Shown: positions 1 through 6,391, numbered from the stretch's first letter. The stretch is 6,391 bases of DNA from Ghiorsea sp. (GCA_027053695.1 JALUHL010000074.1:1-6391); one strand, 5' to 3'. Notes: generated from the letters alone by a model not told the origin. Numbers and translations are program-made.

Positions 1-2
1 AA

Positions 3-626
3 ATGAGAAATATCATGAAATTAGGGCAAATATATTTAGTGGCACTTTTTCTGTTCACAGGATTTGTGTCTTTACCTGCACAAGCTGAAGAAGATTCACC
101 AAAACAAGTCGTGGCTTCAACCATTCAAGCTATCATTGATGTTTTAGAAGCAAGGCAAGATAAAACAGCTGTTAGTGATGCAGATAGAGAAGGTATTCGC
201 AAGGTTGTGGCGGGTAAGTTTGACTATCGAGAAATGTCACGCCGCAGTGTAGGTAAACCTTGGAAGAAGATGGATGAAGCCAAGAAAAAAGAGTTTACAG
301 AACTTTTCCGTCAAATGCTTGAATACTCTTATGGCAATCAACTTGCAGGTTATCACGGGCAAAAGGTTGAGTTTGATGATGCGGAATTTAAGAAAGATAA
401 AGCGCGCGTTAAGGGTGCGGTTGTCGATAGTAGTAAATCAATTCCCATGGAATATCGCTTGCATCAAACCGATTCGGGTTGGCAGGTGTATGATATTAAA
501 ATTGAGGGCGTAAGCTTAGTCACCACCTTTCGCAAAGATTTTAAATCTATTGTGAAGAAAAAAGGTGTAGATGGACTGATGGCGATTCTTGAGAAAAAAA
601 TAGAAAAGCTAAAAGCCAAAGGGTAA
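3..626 (+). CDS. mlaC: MlaC-family periplasmic phospholipid-binding protein (Ttg2D-like)
   Basis: Periplasmic carrier of the Mla pathway, which moves glycerophospholipids between the outer-membrane MlaA complex and the inner-membrane MlaFEDB transporter. The 207-residue product matches the usual MlaC length (about 210). It has a Sec signal peptide: basic start, hydrophobic stretch at residues 10-24, and an A-Q-A site predicting cleavage after residue 28. The mature part has family-typical pieces: a helix containing FDYREMSRRSVGKPW near residues 73-87, then a KKEFTELFRQML-type helix, and near residues 160-175 a WQVYDIKIEGVSLV strand followed by a conserved R/F region. The tail is lysine-rich. 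ATG 3 is used here; an in-frame ATG at 15 would give a 24-residue signal peptide. The upstream ribosome site is outside the window, so the start is not settled. Other mla genes (ATPase, permease, MCE protein) would be expected upstream. No MlaB gene follows; a YhdP-like gene does. Family call is firm; the symbol rests on family similarity. Confidence 0.9.
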   Translation: MRNIMKLGQIYLVALFLFTGFVSLPAQAEEDSPKQVVASTIQAIIDVLEARQDKTAVSDADREGIRKVVAGKFDYREMSRRSVGKPWKKMDEAKKKEFTELFRQMLEYSYGNQLAGYHGQKVEFDDAEFKKDKARVKGAVVDSSKSIPMEYRLHQTDSGWQVYDIKIEGVSLVTTFRKDFKSIVKKKGVDGLMAILEKKIEKLKAKG

Positions 627-660
627 CAGCACTTTTATTTAGCTCGCACCCTTAATCACT

Positions 661-3600
661 ATGATTAAAACTTGGCTTTTATGCAGCTGCCGCATTGCTT
701 TGATGCTTGGTATCATCTTTGTGGTTGCGGTGGTGAGTTTGATTGCTTATGGCCCAGACCTATCATTTACCAGAGCGCATATTGCCACAAAAATAAAGAA
801 CAAATTGCATGCCAATACTGTGCGCATATCGGATGTGAAGTTGGTTTGGCAGAGGGGACCAGCTGTGGATGTTGGGCAGGTTGATATCGATGCGCCATCG
901 TTTTCAGTGCATGGTTCGCATGCGTTTGCTGAATTTAATCCTTTTGACTTATTATTGTTTCGTATCGTACCTGAACTAACGCTTGCAGGTGGTGAATTCG
1001 CACTTAATTTGGATGCCACGCAAGAGCAAGCATCTAAGCCTGTGAATATGACAACAAAGCTGGATGACGTGAATATCACTTGGATTCTGCACGGAGAGAA
1101 GCAAAGTATTGAGCATGTTTCTGCCTTGGTGATGCCCTTTGCCGAATATATATCTGTGAAGGCTGATGGCATTGATTTCTCAGTATCTTTGAATGCGCAG
1201 CAACTTCCCCAACATATCAAGCTTCATGCGAGTAATTTTTTAGGGCTTCCCCAATCATGGAAAGCACATGTGTCTGGGCTTCATCAGCTTGATTTTTCCG
1301 CTGATATCACAAGTGAACAAACTTGGAGTTGGCAGCTAGAAACGGATGCAACACAAGGTCTGATTGCTGCTGATGAGGTGCATTTCAGGTTGCCTTTTCA
1401 GCATTTGAAATTGCAAGGTGATGTGAATTTAAACCTTGAAGAAGGTATGCAGCTTCAGGCTTTAGATATAGACCAGTTCAAGTGGAAAGATGGTGAAAAT
1501 TTTGGCGACTTTAAACTGAAATGGTCAGATAATGTGATGCATGTAGATGCTTTGGATGGCTCAACATCCATGCCTTTACTTTGGTCATGGCTTTGGATGC
1601 TGGGTGAGGATGACTGGCATGATTGGTTAAACAGTATGCACAGTGGGCGTATTCGTGACGTGCGAGCCACGTTGGACTTGGGTTGGGTTGATCCGCTGCA
1701 TACTGTGCCTACCTATGATAATCTGATTGCCATGACATACCATGTTGAAGCCCAAGGCTCGGATGTGGATATTGCCTTGGGTTTGGCGGGCGATTTTTTG
1801 TATGGGTTGGAAGGTCGTGTGCTGGTGGATGAAAATCATTTAGAAGCTGATGTTTCCCATGCTGAGCTACAAGATGGCATTGCCACAGGTTCCGGTCAGT
1901 ATCGTATTGATTGGTATGACTTGGTGATGCGCATTGAAGCCAAAGGTGAAGGTGATGTTGGGCGACTGCATGAGTGGTTAGACTATGATTCGGCTAAAGA
2001 TTTACATTGGGGAGATTCGCCCGCCAGTGCAGATATAAGCATGGTTTGGGATGCGCATAAAACAGAACCAGATAAAACCATTGTTGCGCTTCAACCCTAT
2101 CAAGGGCAATGGCATTTAAATTATAATGATATACCGATTGCTGTTTCAGGGGGCACTGCCACTTGGGATTTTCAGAAAGGGCTAACACTTGAGCATATGC
2201 CTGTTGAATTGCCATGGTTTAAGGGTGACTTCTCCATGTTCTTGGATAAATTTAAAGATTGGTCACCGCAAAGCATCACTTTGGATGCCACAGCACCATT
2301 AGCCGATTTAACCCAAGACTTTGTTTTGCCGATTACACATCCCACAGGTTTGACCCAACTTCACCTTAACTATGAGAAAGGCGCATGGCGAGGAAAGCTT
2401 AATTTATCGGAGAATGATTGGGATAACTTTGCGGGTTATGATAAAGAAGGTATGGAAAATTTGATGGTTTCTTTTCATGGTAAACCTTTAGGAAAAGGTA
2501 TTTTACCCATACAAATTGATGAGATTCTATCCAAACATGAAGATGGTTTTTCTTTTGATGCATCGCTACTGATTACCGCAGATACTTTAGCCTTGAAGTT
2601 TCATGATGTGGATACCCCTGCTTTTCGTGGTGATTTCACTTTGCATATACCTTTGGACAGCAAAAAGCCGTGGGCGCTTGCCGTGGATGCAGAGTATATG
2701 GATAAACCTGTGCTCACCAGCTACCTTAGAGAAAGAGGTGGTACGGATGCTTTTACCCGACCATGGTCTGTGGCGGCTGATATTAATTGGGTGGAATGGG
2801 AGAATAGTTCTGCGCAGGATGTGAAGCTTAATTTTTCGTCGGATAAACAAGGCGTTGGTGAAGTCAGTGCAGATCACTTTTCATCAGATGATGCGAATTT
2901 GGAGCACATCAAAGCCACATTCTCATTGAATGGAAAAGGCAAATATGATTTGCACCATTTAGAAGCGCACGGTGCAGGGCAGGTGCTTCAAGCTTCAGGC
3001 TCAGTGCAAACCCTAAAAGATGGTGCGTTGCAGTGGCAGGGGCTTGCTTTGATGAGCGGAGAGTTTGGTACATTGATGGAGCAAGCAGAGTTGGATAAGC
3101 TATTTAAAGAAGGCGATATGTCAGCGCTATTTATCGGTCGCGGCGAATATAAAGATGGTCAGCCTTGGTGGCGTAAAATGAAAGGGGGTTTCAAGCTGCG
3201 CGTGGCAGATGGCCGTGTGATGGAAGGCGGCACACTTACGCACTTGCTGGCGGCTATCAGTTTGGTGGATTTGCCCAAGTATTTTATTTTTGACCGGGGT
3301 GATGTGGTTGGAGAAGGGCTTTTGTATGATAAGCTTCAGCTCGAAGGTGAGTTTGAGGGTAACAAACTCAATATTGATAGGCTTGCTTTTTTATCCTCTG
3401 CGCTGGATGCAGGCGGCAAAGGCGAAGTGGACTTGGATAAGGGTGATTTGGATATTGTGCTGGTTGCGCGCCCTTGGCAAAATATAGAATCATTTATTGG
3501 TGGTATCCCTGGCGTAGGTAGGGTATTAACGGGTGAAGATAAAAGCTTGTTGCGTAAGGTGTATCGCATCCATGGGCCAGCATCCGATGCCGCCGTGGAT

Positions 3601-3705
3601 GAAATCAGCCCTGAAGATGCAGGTTTGCCTAAGGGCGGTTACTTAGAAGACTTATTCACGCCAAGCAAATGGTTTAAAGCGAAGAAGAAGGTAGAAAAGA
3701 AATGA
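661..3705 (+). CDS. YhdP/AsmA-like inner-membrane-anchored envelope protein (DUF3971 type)
   Basis: Large AsmA-superfamily protein of 1014 residues. Known relatives (YhdP, TamB, AsmA) are anchored in the inner membrane and form long beta-rich grooves thought to carry phospholipids to the outer membrane; YhdP homologues affect outer-membrane lipid balance. One transmembrane helix lies at about residues 10-30, followed by the family-typical R-x-x-I-x-x-K-I-x-x-K-L segment and a V-R-I-S-D-V strand. Long beta-rich repeats follow. A tryptophan-rich LLWSWLWML stretch near residue 304 precedes a G-R-I-R-D-V strand, as in DUF3971 proteins. The AsmA-like C-terminal region shows FKLRVADGRVMEG near 844-856, then LLAAISLVDLP, ALDAGGKGEVDLDKG near 914-928, SFIGGIPGVGRVLTGE near 944-959 and a final Y-R-I-H-G-P-A-S-D strand. 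It is shorter than E. coli YhdP (about 1266). An in-frame TAG at 640-642 and the lack of other good starts favour ATG 661, although no Shine-Dalgarno is seen; ATG 703 lies inside the membrane helix. It starts 34 bases after mlaC and ends 10 bases before dnaQ. Substrate and exact orthology are inferred. Confidence 0.82.
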   Translation: MIKTWLLCSCRIALMLGIIFVVAVVSLIAYGPDLSFTRAHIATKIKNKLHANTVRISDVKLVWQRGPAVDVGQVDIDAPSFSVHGSHAFAEFNPFDLLLFRIVPELTLAGGEFALNLDATQEQASKPVNMTTKLDDVNITWILHGEKQSIEHVSALVMPFAEYISVKADGIDFSVSLNAQQLPQHIKLHASNFLGLPQSWKAHVSGLHQLDFSADITSEQTWSWQLETDATQGLIAADEVHFRLPFQHLKLQGDVNLNLEEGMQLQALDIDQFKWKDGENFGDFKLKWSDNVMHVDALDGSTSMPLLWSWLWMLGEDDWHDWLNSMHSGRIRDVRATLDLGWVDPLHTVPTYDNLIAMTYHVEAQGSDVDIALGLAGDFLYGLEGRVLVDENHLEADVSHAELQDGIATGSGQYRIDWYDLVMRIEAKGEGDVGRLHEWLDYDSAKDLHWGDSPASADISMVWDAHKTEPDKTIVALQPYQGQWHLNYNDIPIAVSGGTATWDFQKGLTLEHMPVELPWFKGDFSMFLDKFKDWSPQSITLDATAPLADLTQDFVLPITHPTGLTQLHLNYEKGAWRGKLNLSENDWDNFAGYDKEGMENLMVSFHGKPLGKGILPIQIDEILSKHEDGFSFDASLLITADTLALKFHDVDTPAFRGDFTLHIPLDSKKPWALAVDAEYMDKPVLTSYLRERGGTDAFTRPWSVAADINWVEWENSSAQDVKLNFSSDKQGVGEVSADHFSSDDANLEHIKATFSLNGKGKYDLHHLEAHGAGQVLQASGSVQTLKDGALQWQGLALMSGEFGTLMEQAELDKLFKEGDMSALFIGRGEYKDGQPWWRKMKGGFKLRVADGRVMEGGTLTHLLAAISLVDLPKYFIFDRGDVVGEGLLYDKLQLEGEFEGNKLNIDRLAFLSSALDAGGKGEVDLDKGDLDIVLVARPWQNIESFIGGIPGVGRVLTGEDKSLLRKVYRIHGPASDAAVDEISPEDAGLPKGGYLEDLFTPSKWFKAKKKVEKK

Positions 3706-3715
3706 TGGGTAAAGC

Positions 3716-4444
3716 ATGCGTTTGATTATGTTGGATACCGAAACCACAGGTTTATCCCCTGAACAAGGGCATAAAATGGTGGAGATTGGCGCGATTGAAG
3801 TGAGCAACCGTGATATGAACCAACCCCGCACTTTTCATCAGTATATCAACCCTGATAGGAACATCCCTGCCGAAGTGGTGCGCATTCACGGCATTGATGA
3901 TGCAAGAGTCAAAGATGAGCCTATGTTTAAAGATATTGCGCAAGACTTTCTTGATTTTATCCAAGGTGGCACGCTGGTGATTCATAATGCCCCCTTTGAC
4001 CTTGGTTTTATTATGGCGGAGCTAGAAGCTTGCGGCCTGCCCAATATCCATGATGTGCCTGTGATTGATACGCTGCAAATGGCAAGAAAACAATTCCCAC
4101 GCCAGCGCAATAATTTGGATGCTTTGTGCGATAGGTTTGAGATTGAGCGTGGGCATAGGGAGCTGCATGGCGCACTTTTAGACTCTGAACTTCTTGGCGA
4201 AGTTTATTTGGCGATGACAGGTGGACGCCAGTTTTCTTTGGGTATGGATTTGGGCGTAAAGCCTGCATCCGAGTTTGTACAGATGGCAAATGCTAGAGAG
4301 CAGCGCGCCGAACAAAGCGAAACCGCTGCATTGATGCGCCGAGAGGCAGTGAAAGTGCGCGATGAAGATGTAAAAATGCATGAAAAGCTGATGCAGCGCA
4401 TTGCTGAAGAAAGCCATGTGACACCACTTTGGAAAGAGGAATGA
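3716..4444 (+). CDS. dnaQ: DNA polymerase III epsilon subunit, 3'-5' proofreading exonuclease
   Basis: Proofreading subunit of the replicative DNA polymerase III core; it removes mispaired 3' nucleotides using two metal ions. At 242 residues it is almost the length of E. coli DnaQ (243). All DEDDh motifs are visible: ExoI DTETTGL with D7 and E9, ExoII HNAPFDLGF with D95, and ExoIII HGALLDSELL with catalytic H151 and D156 at the spacing used by E. coli H162/D167. A QFSLGM stretch at residues 172-177 sits where E. coli has its beta-clamp-binding QTSMAF motif. The charged C-terminal part (about 178-242) corresponds to the region that contacts the alpha subunit. The protein therefore looks complete and active rather than a stand-alone exonuclease paralogue. 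ATG 3716 begins the canonical M-R-x-I-x-L-D-T-E-T-T-G start. No clear Shine-Dalgarno precedes it, so translation may be coupled to the upstream gene, whose stop is 10 bases away. The usual neighbour rnhA is absent from the window. Confidence 0.95.
   Translation: MRLIMLDTETTGLSPEQGHKMVEIGAIEVSNRDMNQPRTFHQYINPDRNIPAEVVRIHGIDDARVKDEPMFKDIAQDFLDFIQGGTLVIHNAPFDLGFIMAELEACGLPNIHDVPVIDTLQMARKQFPRQRNNLDALCDRFEIERGHRELHGALLDSELLGEVYLAMTGGRQFSLGMDLGVKPASEFVQMANAREQRAEQSETAALMRREAVKVRDEDVKMHEKLMQRIAEESHVTPLWKEE
4436..4440 (+). promoter_or_regulatory. Shine-Dalgarno (GAGGA) for the phosphatase gene
   Basis: GAGGA overlaps the last codons of dnaQ and ends 8 bases before ATG 4449. An in-frame ATG at 4455 would sit 14 bases away, so this site favours 4449 as the start. 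It is the clearest ribosome site in the plus-strand gene cluster. Confidence 0.7.
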
Positions 4445-4448
4445 ACTG

Positions 4449-4895
4449 ATGTTGATGCCAAGCCCTATTATGATGGTCTGCGCAGGCAATATTTGCCGCA
4501 GCCCATTTGCTGAATTTTATATGCGTAAACGCCTTGAGGAAGAAGGTAAATATGGTGAAGTGTTTAGCCGTGGTCTTTTGATGATGCAAGGCAAGAAAGT
4601 GCCTGAAACAGGCTTGAAAGTGGGTTTAGAGTTTGGTGTGGATATGTCTGAACATATGTCTGGTGCGCTTTTAGCACCCGATATGGATAGGGCAGCCTTG
4701 GTATTGGTGATGGAGCCAGAGCAGCGGCAACATTTGATGCAAAAGCGGCCAGAGCATGTGGGTAAGGTGATGTTGTTATCCCAACCTTGCGGCGGCGCAA
4801 TCATTGATGACCCTATGGGCAGGTCAGAAGAAACCTTTAGACGGGTGTATGGTGAAATTGCTGCATGTGTAGATACTTGGGTTGAGCGGTTTTAA
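4449..4895 (+). CDS. Low-molecular-weight protein tyrosine phosphatase (Wzb/Etp-like)
   Basis: Cytoplasmic phosphatase of 148 residues, the usual size of the family. It is expected to hydrolyse phosphotyrosine on proteins through a cysteinyl-phosphate intermediate. The P-loop C-A-G-N-I-C-R-S is at residues 11-18, with nucleophile C11 and phosphate-binding R17. The general-acid motif is D121-P122 within DDPMG, followed by a typical EETFRRVYGEI helix. The aromatic residue often found just after D-P is methionine here. The VMEPEQRQHLMQ segment resembles the V-M-E-x-x-H region of bacterial Wzb/Etp-type enzymes, which act on tyrosine autokinases (BY-kinases) of capsule or exopolysaccharide export. 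No such kinase or polysaccharide gene is in the window, so the partner is unknown. Arsenate reductase of the related fold is an alternative, but the CxGNxCRS loop and DP motif fit the phosphatase better. It starts 4 bases after the dnaQ stop. No hairpin terminator is seen after the stop. Confidence 0.88.
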   Translation: MLMPSPIMMVCAGNICRSPFAEFYMRKRLEEEGKYGEVFSRGLLMMQGKKVPETGLKVGLEFGVDMSEHMSGALLAPDMDRAALVLVMEPEQRQHLMQKRPEHVGKVMLLSQPCGGAIIDDPMGRSEETFRRVYGEIAACVDTWVERF

Positions 4896-4909
4896 GGGTT
4901 TAACAAGCA

Positions 4910-4973
4910 ATTAAGTATTACGTCCCCAGAACTTGGCAATGAAGTGTATTGAGTAAACTGTCACCGTAATTCT
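4910..4973. repeat. Two degenerate direct copies of a ~25-base repeat
   Basis: Copy one is 4910-4934 and copy two 4948-4973, 38 bases apart start to start. They share ATTRAGTA, then two variable A/T bases, then AC or ACT, then GTCMCC and an AA-rich end (RKAAYT). By eye they agree at roughly two thirds of positions. Read on the minus strand they resemble, from memory, the GGGGACAGTATACTTAAT-type sequence often found beside IS200-like/REP-associated transposase genes. No transposase is present here, so this would be a remnant or a stranded repeat. The repeat pairing is seen directly; the transposase association is inference. Confidence 0.5.
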
Positions 4974-4998
4974 TTTGCGGCCAATATTAAATGAGCTG

Positions 4999-5427
4999 TC
5001 ATGTTTGAGTTTTAATATCCTGTTTTATTACATTAATAAATTCTTTGCGTAATTCTGCATAAGTAGCGTTAGTACTTCCATCAATCTGACCGTGAAGGCT
5101 TAATATTAAATCAAAAATATCCCTTGCTGCTTTTATAATATTTTTTGAACAAAGTAACTCTATATTTGTGTAATGTGTTGTTAAAGTGATTATTTCTTTC
5201 TTGTCTGATATTTTTTCTTGCATGGAAAGTACAACCAAACGATTTGCTTCTGAGATGAAACTTGCGCAACAATCGCGAATCTGCATATTGGCCTCTTTCT
5301 CTTGTAAGTAATTTAGCTCATACATTTTTAAACGATAATTAGCGAAATATGTAGCTATCGCACCAACAGCAACACCAACTAGTACTGCTATAACACTTAT
5401 TATTTGCTGAATTATTGCATCAGACAT
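4999..5427 (-). CDS. Hypothetical small single-pass membrane protein with helical cytoplasmic domain
   Basis: I do not recognise a family for this 142-residue protein. One transmembrane helix is clear at about residues 9-29 (rich in I, V, A and G, with G18-x-x-x-G22, a possible helix-packing motif). It is followed by R32 and K34, which by the positive-inside rule suggests a short outside N-terminus and a cytoplasmic C-terminus. The rest looks almost wholly alpha-helical and charged. Residues about 33-52 could continue the membrane helix as a coiled coil, with a C53-C54 pair after it. No catalytic motif is visible. The gene is real by several signs: ATG preceded by AAGGAG at 8 bases, an uninterrupted frame, and sensible membrane-protein composition. 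G+C is about a third (118 of 360 bases counted at 5041-5400), against about half in dnaQ (60 of 120 at 3781-3900), which suggests acquisition. It is convergent with the phosphatase gene and lies downstream of gltD on the same strand, separated by a terminator. Function unknown. Confidence 0.72.
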   Translation of the reverse strand: MSDAIIQQIISVIAVLVGVAVGAIATYFANYRLKMYELNYLQEKEANMQIRDCCASFISEANRLVVLSMQEKISDKKEIITLTTHYTNIELLCSKNIIKAARDIFDLILSLHGQIDGSTNATYAELRKEFINVIKQDIKTQT

Positions 5428-5435
5428 TTAAATTT

Positions 5436-5441
5436 CTCCTT
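5436..5441 (-). promoter_or_regulatory. Shine-Dalgarno (AAGGAG) for the orphan membrane-protein gene
   Basis: Minus-strand AAGGAG, within GAAAGGAGAAA, ends 8 bases before the ATG at 5427-5425. It is a near-consensus ribosome site at ideal spacing. It fixes the start of the orphan gene and is the main evidence that this AT-rich frame is translated. Confidence 0.8.
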
Positions 5442-5560
5442 TCTAAACATAACAATTCCAATAGTAGGAATGATAGTCCTCATATTCATAGTACATAGAT
5501 AGAATAATTATCCATCTTATTGCATATGAAAGGCAAAAAGAGGAAAGGCGTTGTTGGTCT

Positions 5561-5569
5561 ATTATATCA
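5561..5569 (-). promoter_or_regulatory. Candidate extended -10 promoter (TGATATAAT) for the orphan gene
   Basis: On the minus strand TGATATAAT matches the sigma-70 extended -10 consensus TGnTATAAT exactly. No good -35 box (TTGACA-like) is found 16-19 bases upstream, which extended -10 promoters can tolerate. It sits between the gltD terminator and the orphan gene, pointing at the latter. Transcription would begin near 5554 and give a leader of about 125 bases. AT-rich DNA yields chance matches, so the call is tentative. Confidence 0.45.
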
Positions 5570-5634
5570 TAGGCTGATGATGGGGTGGATTGTTAAGGAT
5601 GTCAAAAGCACAGCTTTTATCCATATGTTGCAAC

Positions 5635-5658
5635 AAAAAAGGGCTGCGATTGCAGCCC
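5635..5658 (-). terminator. Intrinsic terminator of gltD
   Basis: A perfect 7-base-pair GC-rich stem, GGGCTGC (5641-5647) with GCAGCCC (5652-5658), closes a 4-base loop. On the minus strand it is followed directly by six T residues (complement of 5640-5635). It begins 25 bases after the gltD stop codon. There is no T-run on the plus-strand side, so it acts for minus-strand transcription only and separates gltD from the orphan gene. Confidence 0.92.
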
Positions 5659-5682
5659 CTTGTTAGATTGATGTAGAATGTG

Positions 5683-6391
5683 TTAGCGAGGAAGGCCAGT
5701 CGAGCCCATAAGGAACTCATCCACGCTGCGTGCAGCTTGCCTACCTTCACGAATTGCCCAAACCACCAAGGATTGACCGCGGCGCATATCACCCGCAGAA
5801 AATACTTTGTCTAAGCTGGTTTTATAATCATCGGTATTGGCAGACACATTACCACGCGCATCTTTGGCAAGCCCAAGCTCATCAAGCATACCTTCATGCA
5901 CAGGATGCAAGAAGCCCATCGCCAGGAACACAACATCAGCTTGTAGGGTAAATTCAGAGCCTTCAATCTCTGTCATTTTCCATTGCCCATTCTCATCTTG
6001 CGACCAATCCACACGCGCACAAACAATGCCAGTGACTTTGCCATTCTCGCCGATAAAGCGTTTGGTGGTCACTGCAAAATCACGCTCACAACCTTCTTCT
6101 TGCGAAGTAGAGGTGCGCATTTTCATCGGCCAATCAGGCCAAGTAATCAGTTTATTAGGATGCTCGGGTGGAGCAGGCATAATTTCAATTTGGGTGACTG
6201 ATGTTGCGCCATGACGATTGGATGTGCCTATGCAATCCGAACCTGTATCGCCGCCGCCAATCACCACCACATGTTTATCTTTGGCAGATACAAATTCTTC
6301 TTCAGGAATATCATCGCCCAATACACGTTTGGTATTTTTCGTTAGCAATTCCATGGCAAAATGAATGCCTTGCAGATCACGTCCTTCAATC
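5683..6391 (-). CDS. gltD: Glutamate synthase (NADPH) small subunit, C-terminal half (5' end outside window)
   Basis: Beta subunit of bacterial glutamate synthase. It takes electrons from NADPH through FAD and passes them to the large subunit GltB, which makes two glutamates from glutamine and 2-oxoglutarate in ammonia assimilation. About 235 residues are present, roughly half of the usual 470. The N-terminal cysteine-rich 4Fe-4S region and first FAD-binding motif lie beyond the right edge. The frame stays open to the edge, reading [17 protein letters not shown] just before the methionine at 6354, as in other GltD proteins, so that methionine is internal. Visible motifs are the Rossmann NADPH-binding [13 protein letters not shown], the PAPPE and WPDWPMK segments, the AMGF motif, and near the C-terminus the FAD-binding [24 protein letters not shown] followed by VDEFLMG. 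The stop TAA is followed by a strong terminator, so gltD ends its transcription unit. gltB is probably upstream on the minus strand, outside the window. Confidence 0.95.
   Translation of the reverse strand, partial: IEGRDLQGIHFAMELLTKNTKRVLGDDIPEEEFVSAKDKHVVVIGGGDTGSDCIGTSNRHGATSVTQIEIMPAPPEHPNKLITWPDWPMKMRTSTSQEEGCERDFAVTTKRFIGENGKVTGIVCARVDWSQDENGQWKMTEIEGSEFTLQADVVFLAMGFLHPVHEGMLDELGLAKDARGNVSANTDDYKTSLDKVFSAGDMRRGQSLVVWAIREGRQAARSVDEFLMGSTGLPR

Larger units (their letters stand above)
5428..5682. other. Intergenic region between the orphan gene and gltD
   Basis: This 255-base stretch holds, from right to left, the gltD terminator, the candidate extended -10 promoter, and an AT-rich leader of about 125 bases before the orphan gene. 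The leader has only a weak hairpin (AGGA 5466-5469 with TCCT 5477-5480). No RNA gene or riboswitch fold is recognised. A 46-codon plus-strand frame at 5526-5666 crosses the terminator and is judged spurious. Confidence 0.6.

Noticed and set aside
607..644. AGCTAAA/TTTAGCT inverted repeat between mlaC and the yhdP-like gene as a terminator
   Set aside because: The loop is 24 bases, the stem is AT-rich and no T-run follows, so it would not terminate; the two genes are more likely co-transcribed.
747..1220. Minus-strand open frame of 157 codons inside the yhdP-like gene
   Set aside because: Cysteine- and serine-rich low-quality translation lying wholly opposite a well-supported coding region; a shadow frame.
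4178..4589. Overlapping minus-strand frames across the dnaQ end and the phosphatase start
   Set aside because: Both plus-strand genes carry intact catalytic motifs here; the opposite frames are compositionally odd and have no ribosome sites.
4984..5018. Inverted repeat ATATTAAA/TTTAATAT around the orphan gene stop codon
   Set aside because: The 8-base stem is entirely A/T with a 19-base loop, too weak for an intrinsic terminator and likely by chance in AT-rich DNA.
5526..5666. Plus-strand frame of 46 codons starting ATG AAA GGC, with a basic N-terminal part
   Set aside because: It has no Shine-Dalgarno, runs through the gltD terminator hairpin, and lies antisense to the candidate orphan-gene promoter. 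Best read as chance.
5837..6214. Plus-strand open frame of 125 codons opposite gltD
   Set aside because: gltD on the other strand is certain from conserved motifs; this frame is its antisense shadow and resembles no family.

Overview
The window looks like chromosomal DNA of a Gram-negative proteobacterium. It encodes a periplasmic MlaC lipid carrier, a YhdP/AsmA-type envelope protein, a DnaQ close in length and motifs to the gammaproteobacterial form, and a bacterial NADPH-type GltD. Base composition is moderate, near half G+C in dnaQ and lower elsewhere. A gamma- or zetaproteobacterium would fit, but the genus cannot be fixed from this sequence alone.

Layout. Positions 3-4895 hold four tightly packed plus-strand genes, probably one transcription unit: mlaC, a large yhdP/asmA-like gene, dnaQ and a low-molecular-weight protein tyrosine phosphatase. 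The gaps are 34, 10 and 4 bases, with no terminator between them. Their promoter must lie upstream of the window. Positions 4896-4998 are a short non-coding junction with two degenerate copies of a roughly 25-base repeat that resembles repeats near IS200-like/REP-associated transposases. Positions 4999-5427 hold an AT-rich minus-strand orphan gene for a small single-pass membrane protein, with its own Shine-Dalgarno and a candidate extended -10 promoter. Positions 5428-5682 are intergenic and contain that promoter and a strong intrinsic terminator for the gene entering from the right. Positions 5683-6391 are the C-terminal half of gltD, the glutamate synthase small subunit, on the minus strand and cut by the window edge.

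How it fits together. The first two genes both point to glycerophospholipid movement between inner and outer membrane: MlaC as a soluble shuttle and the YhdP-like protein as an inner-membrane-anchored bridge. dnaQ (replication proofreading) and the phosphatase appear to be co-transcribed with them without an obvious functional link. gltD belongs to ammonia assimilation and is a separate unit. The orphan gene and the repeats look like a small accessory insertion between conserved genes. No complete mobile element, CRISPR array, RNA gene or clear novel multi-gene system is visible; the orphan insertion is the least explained part.
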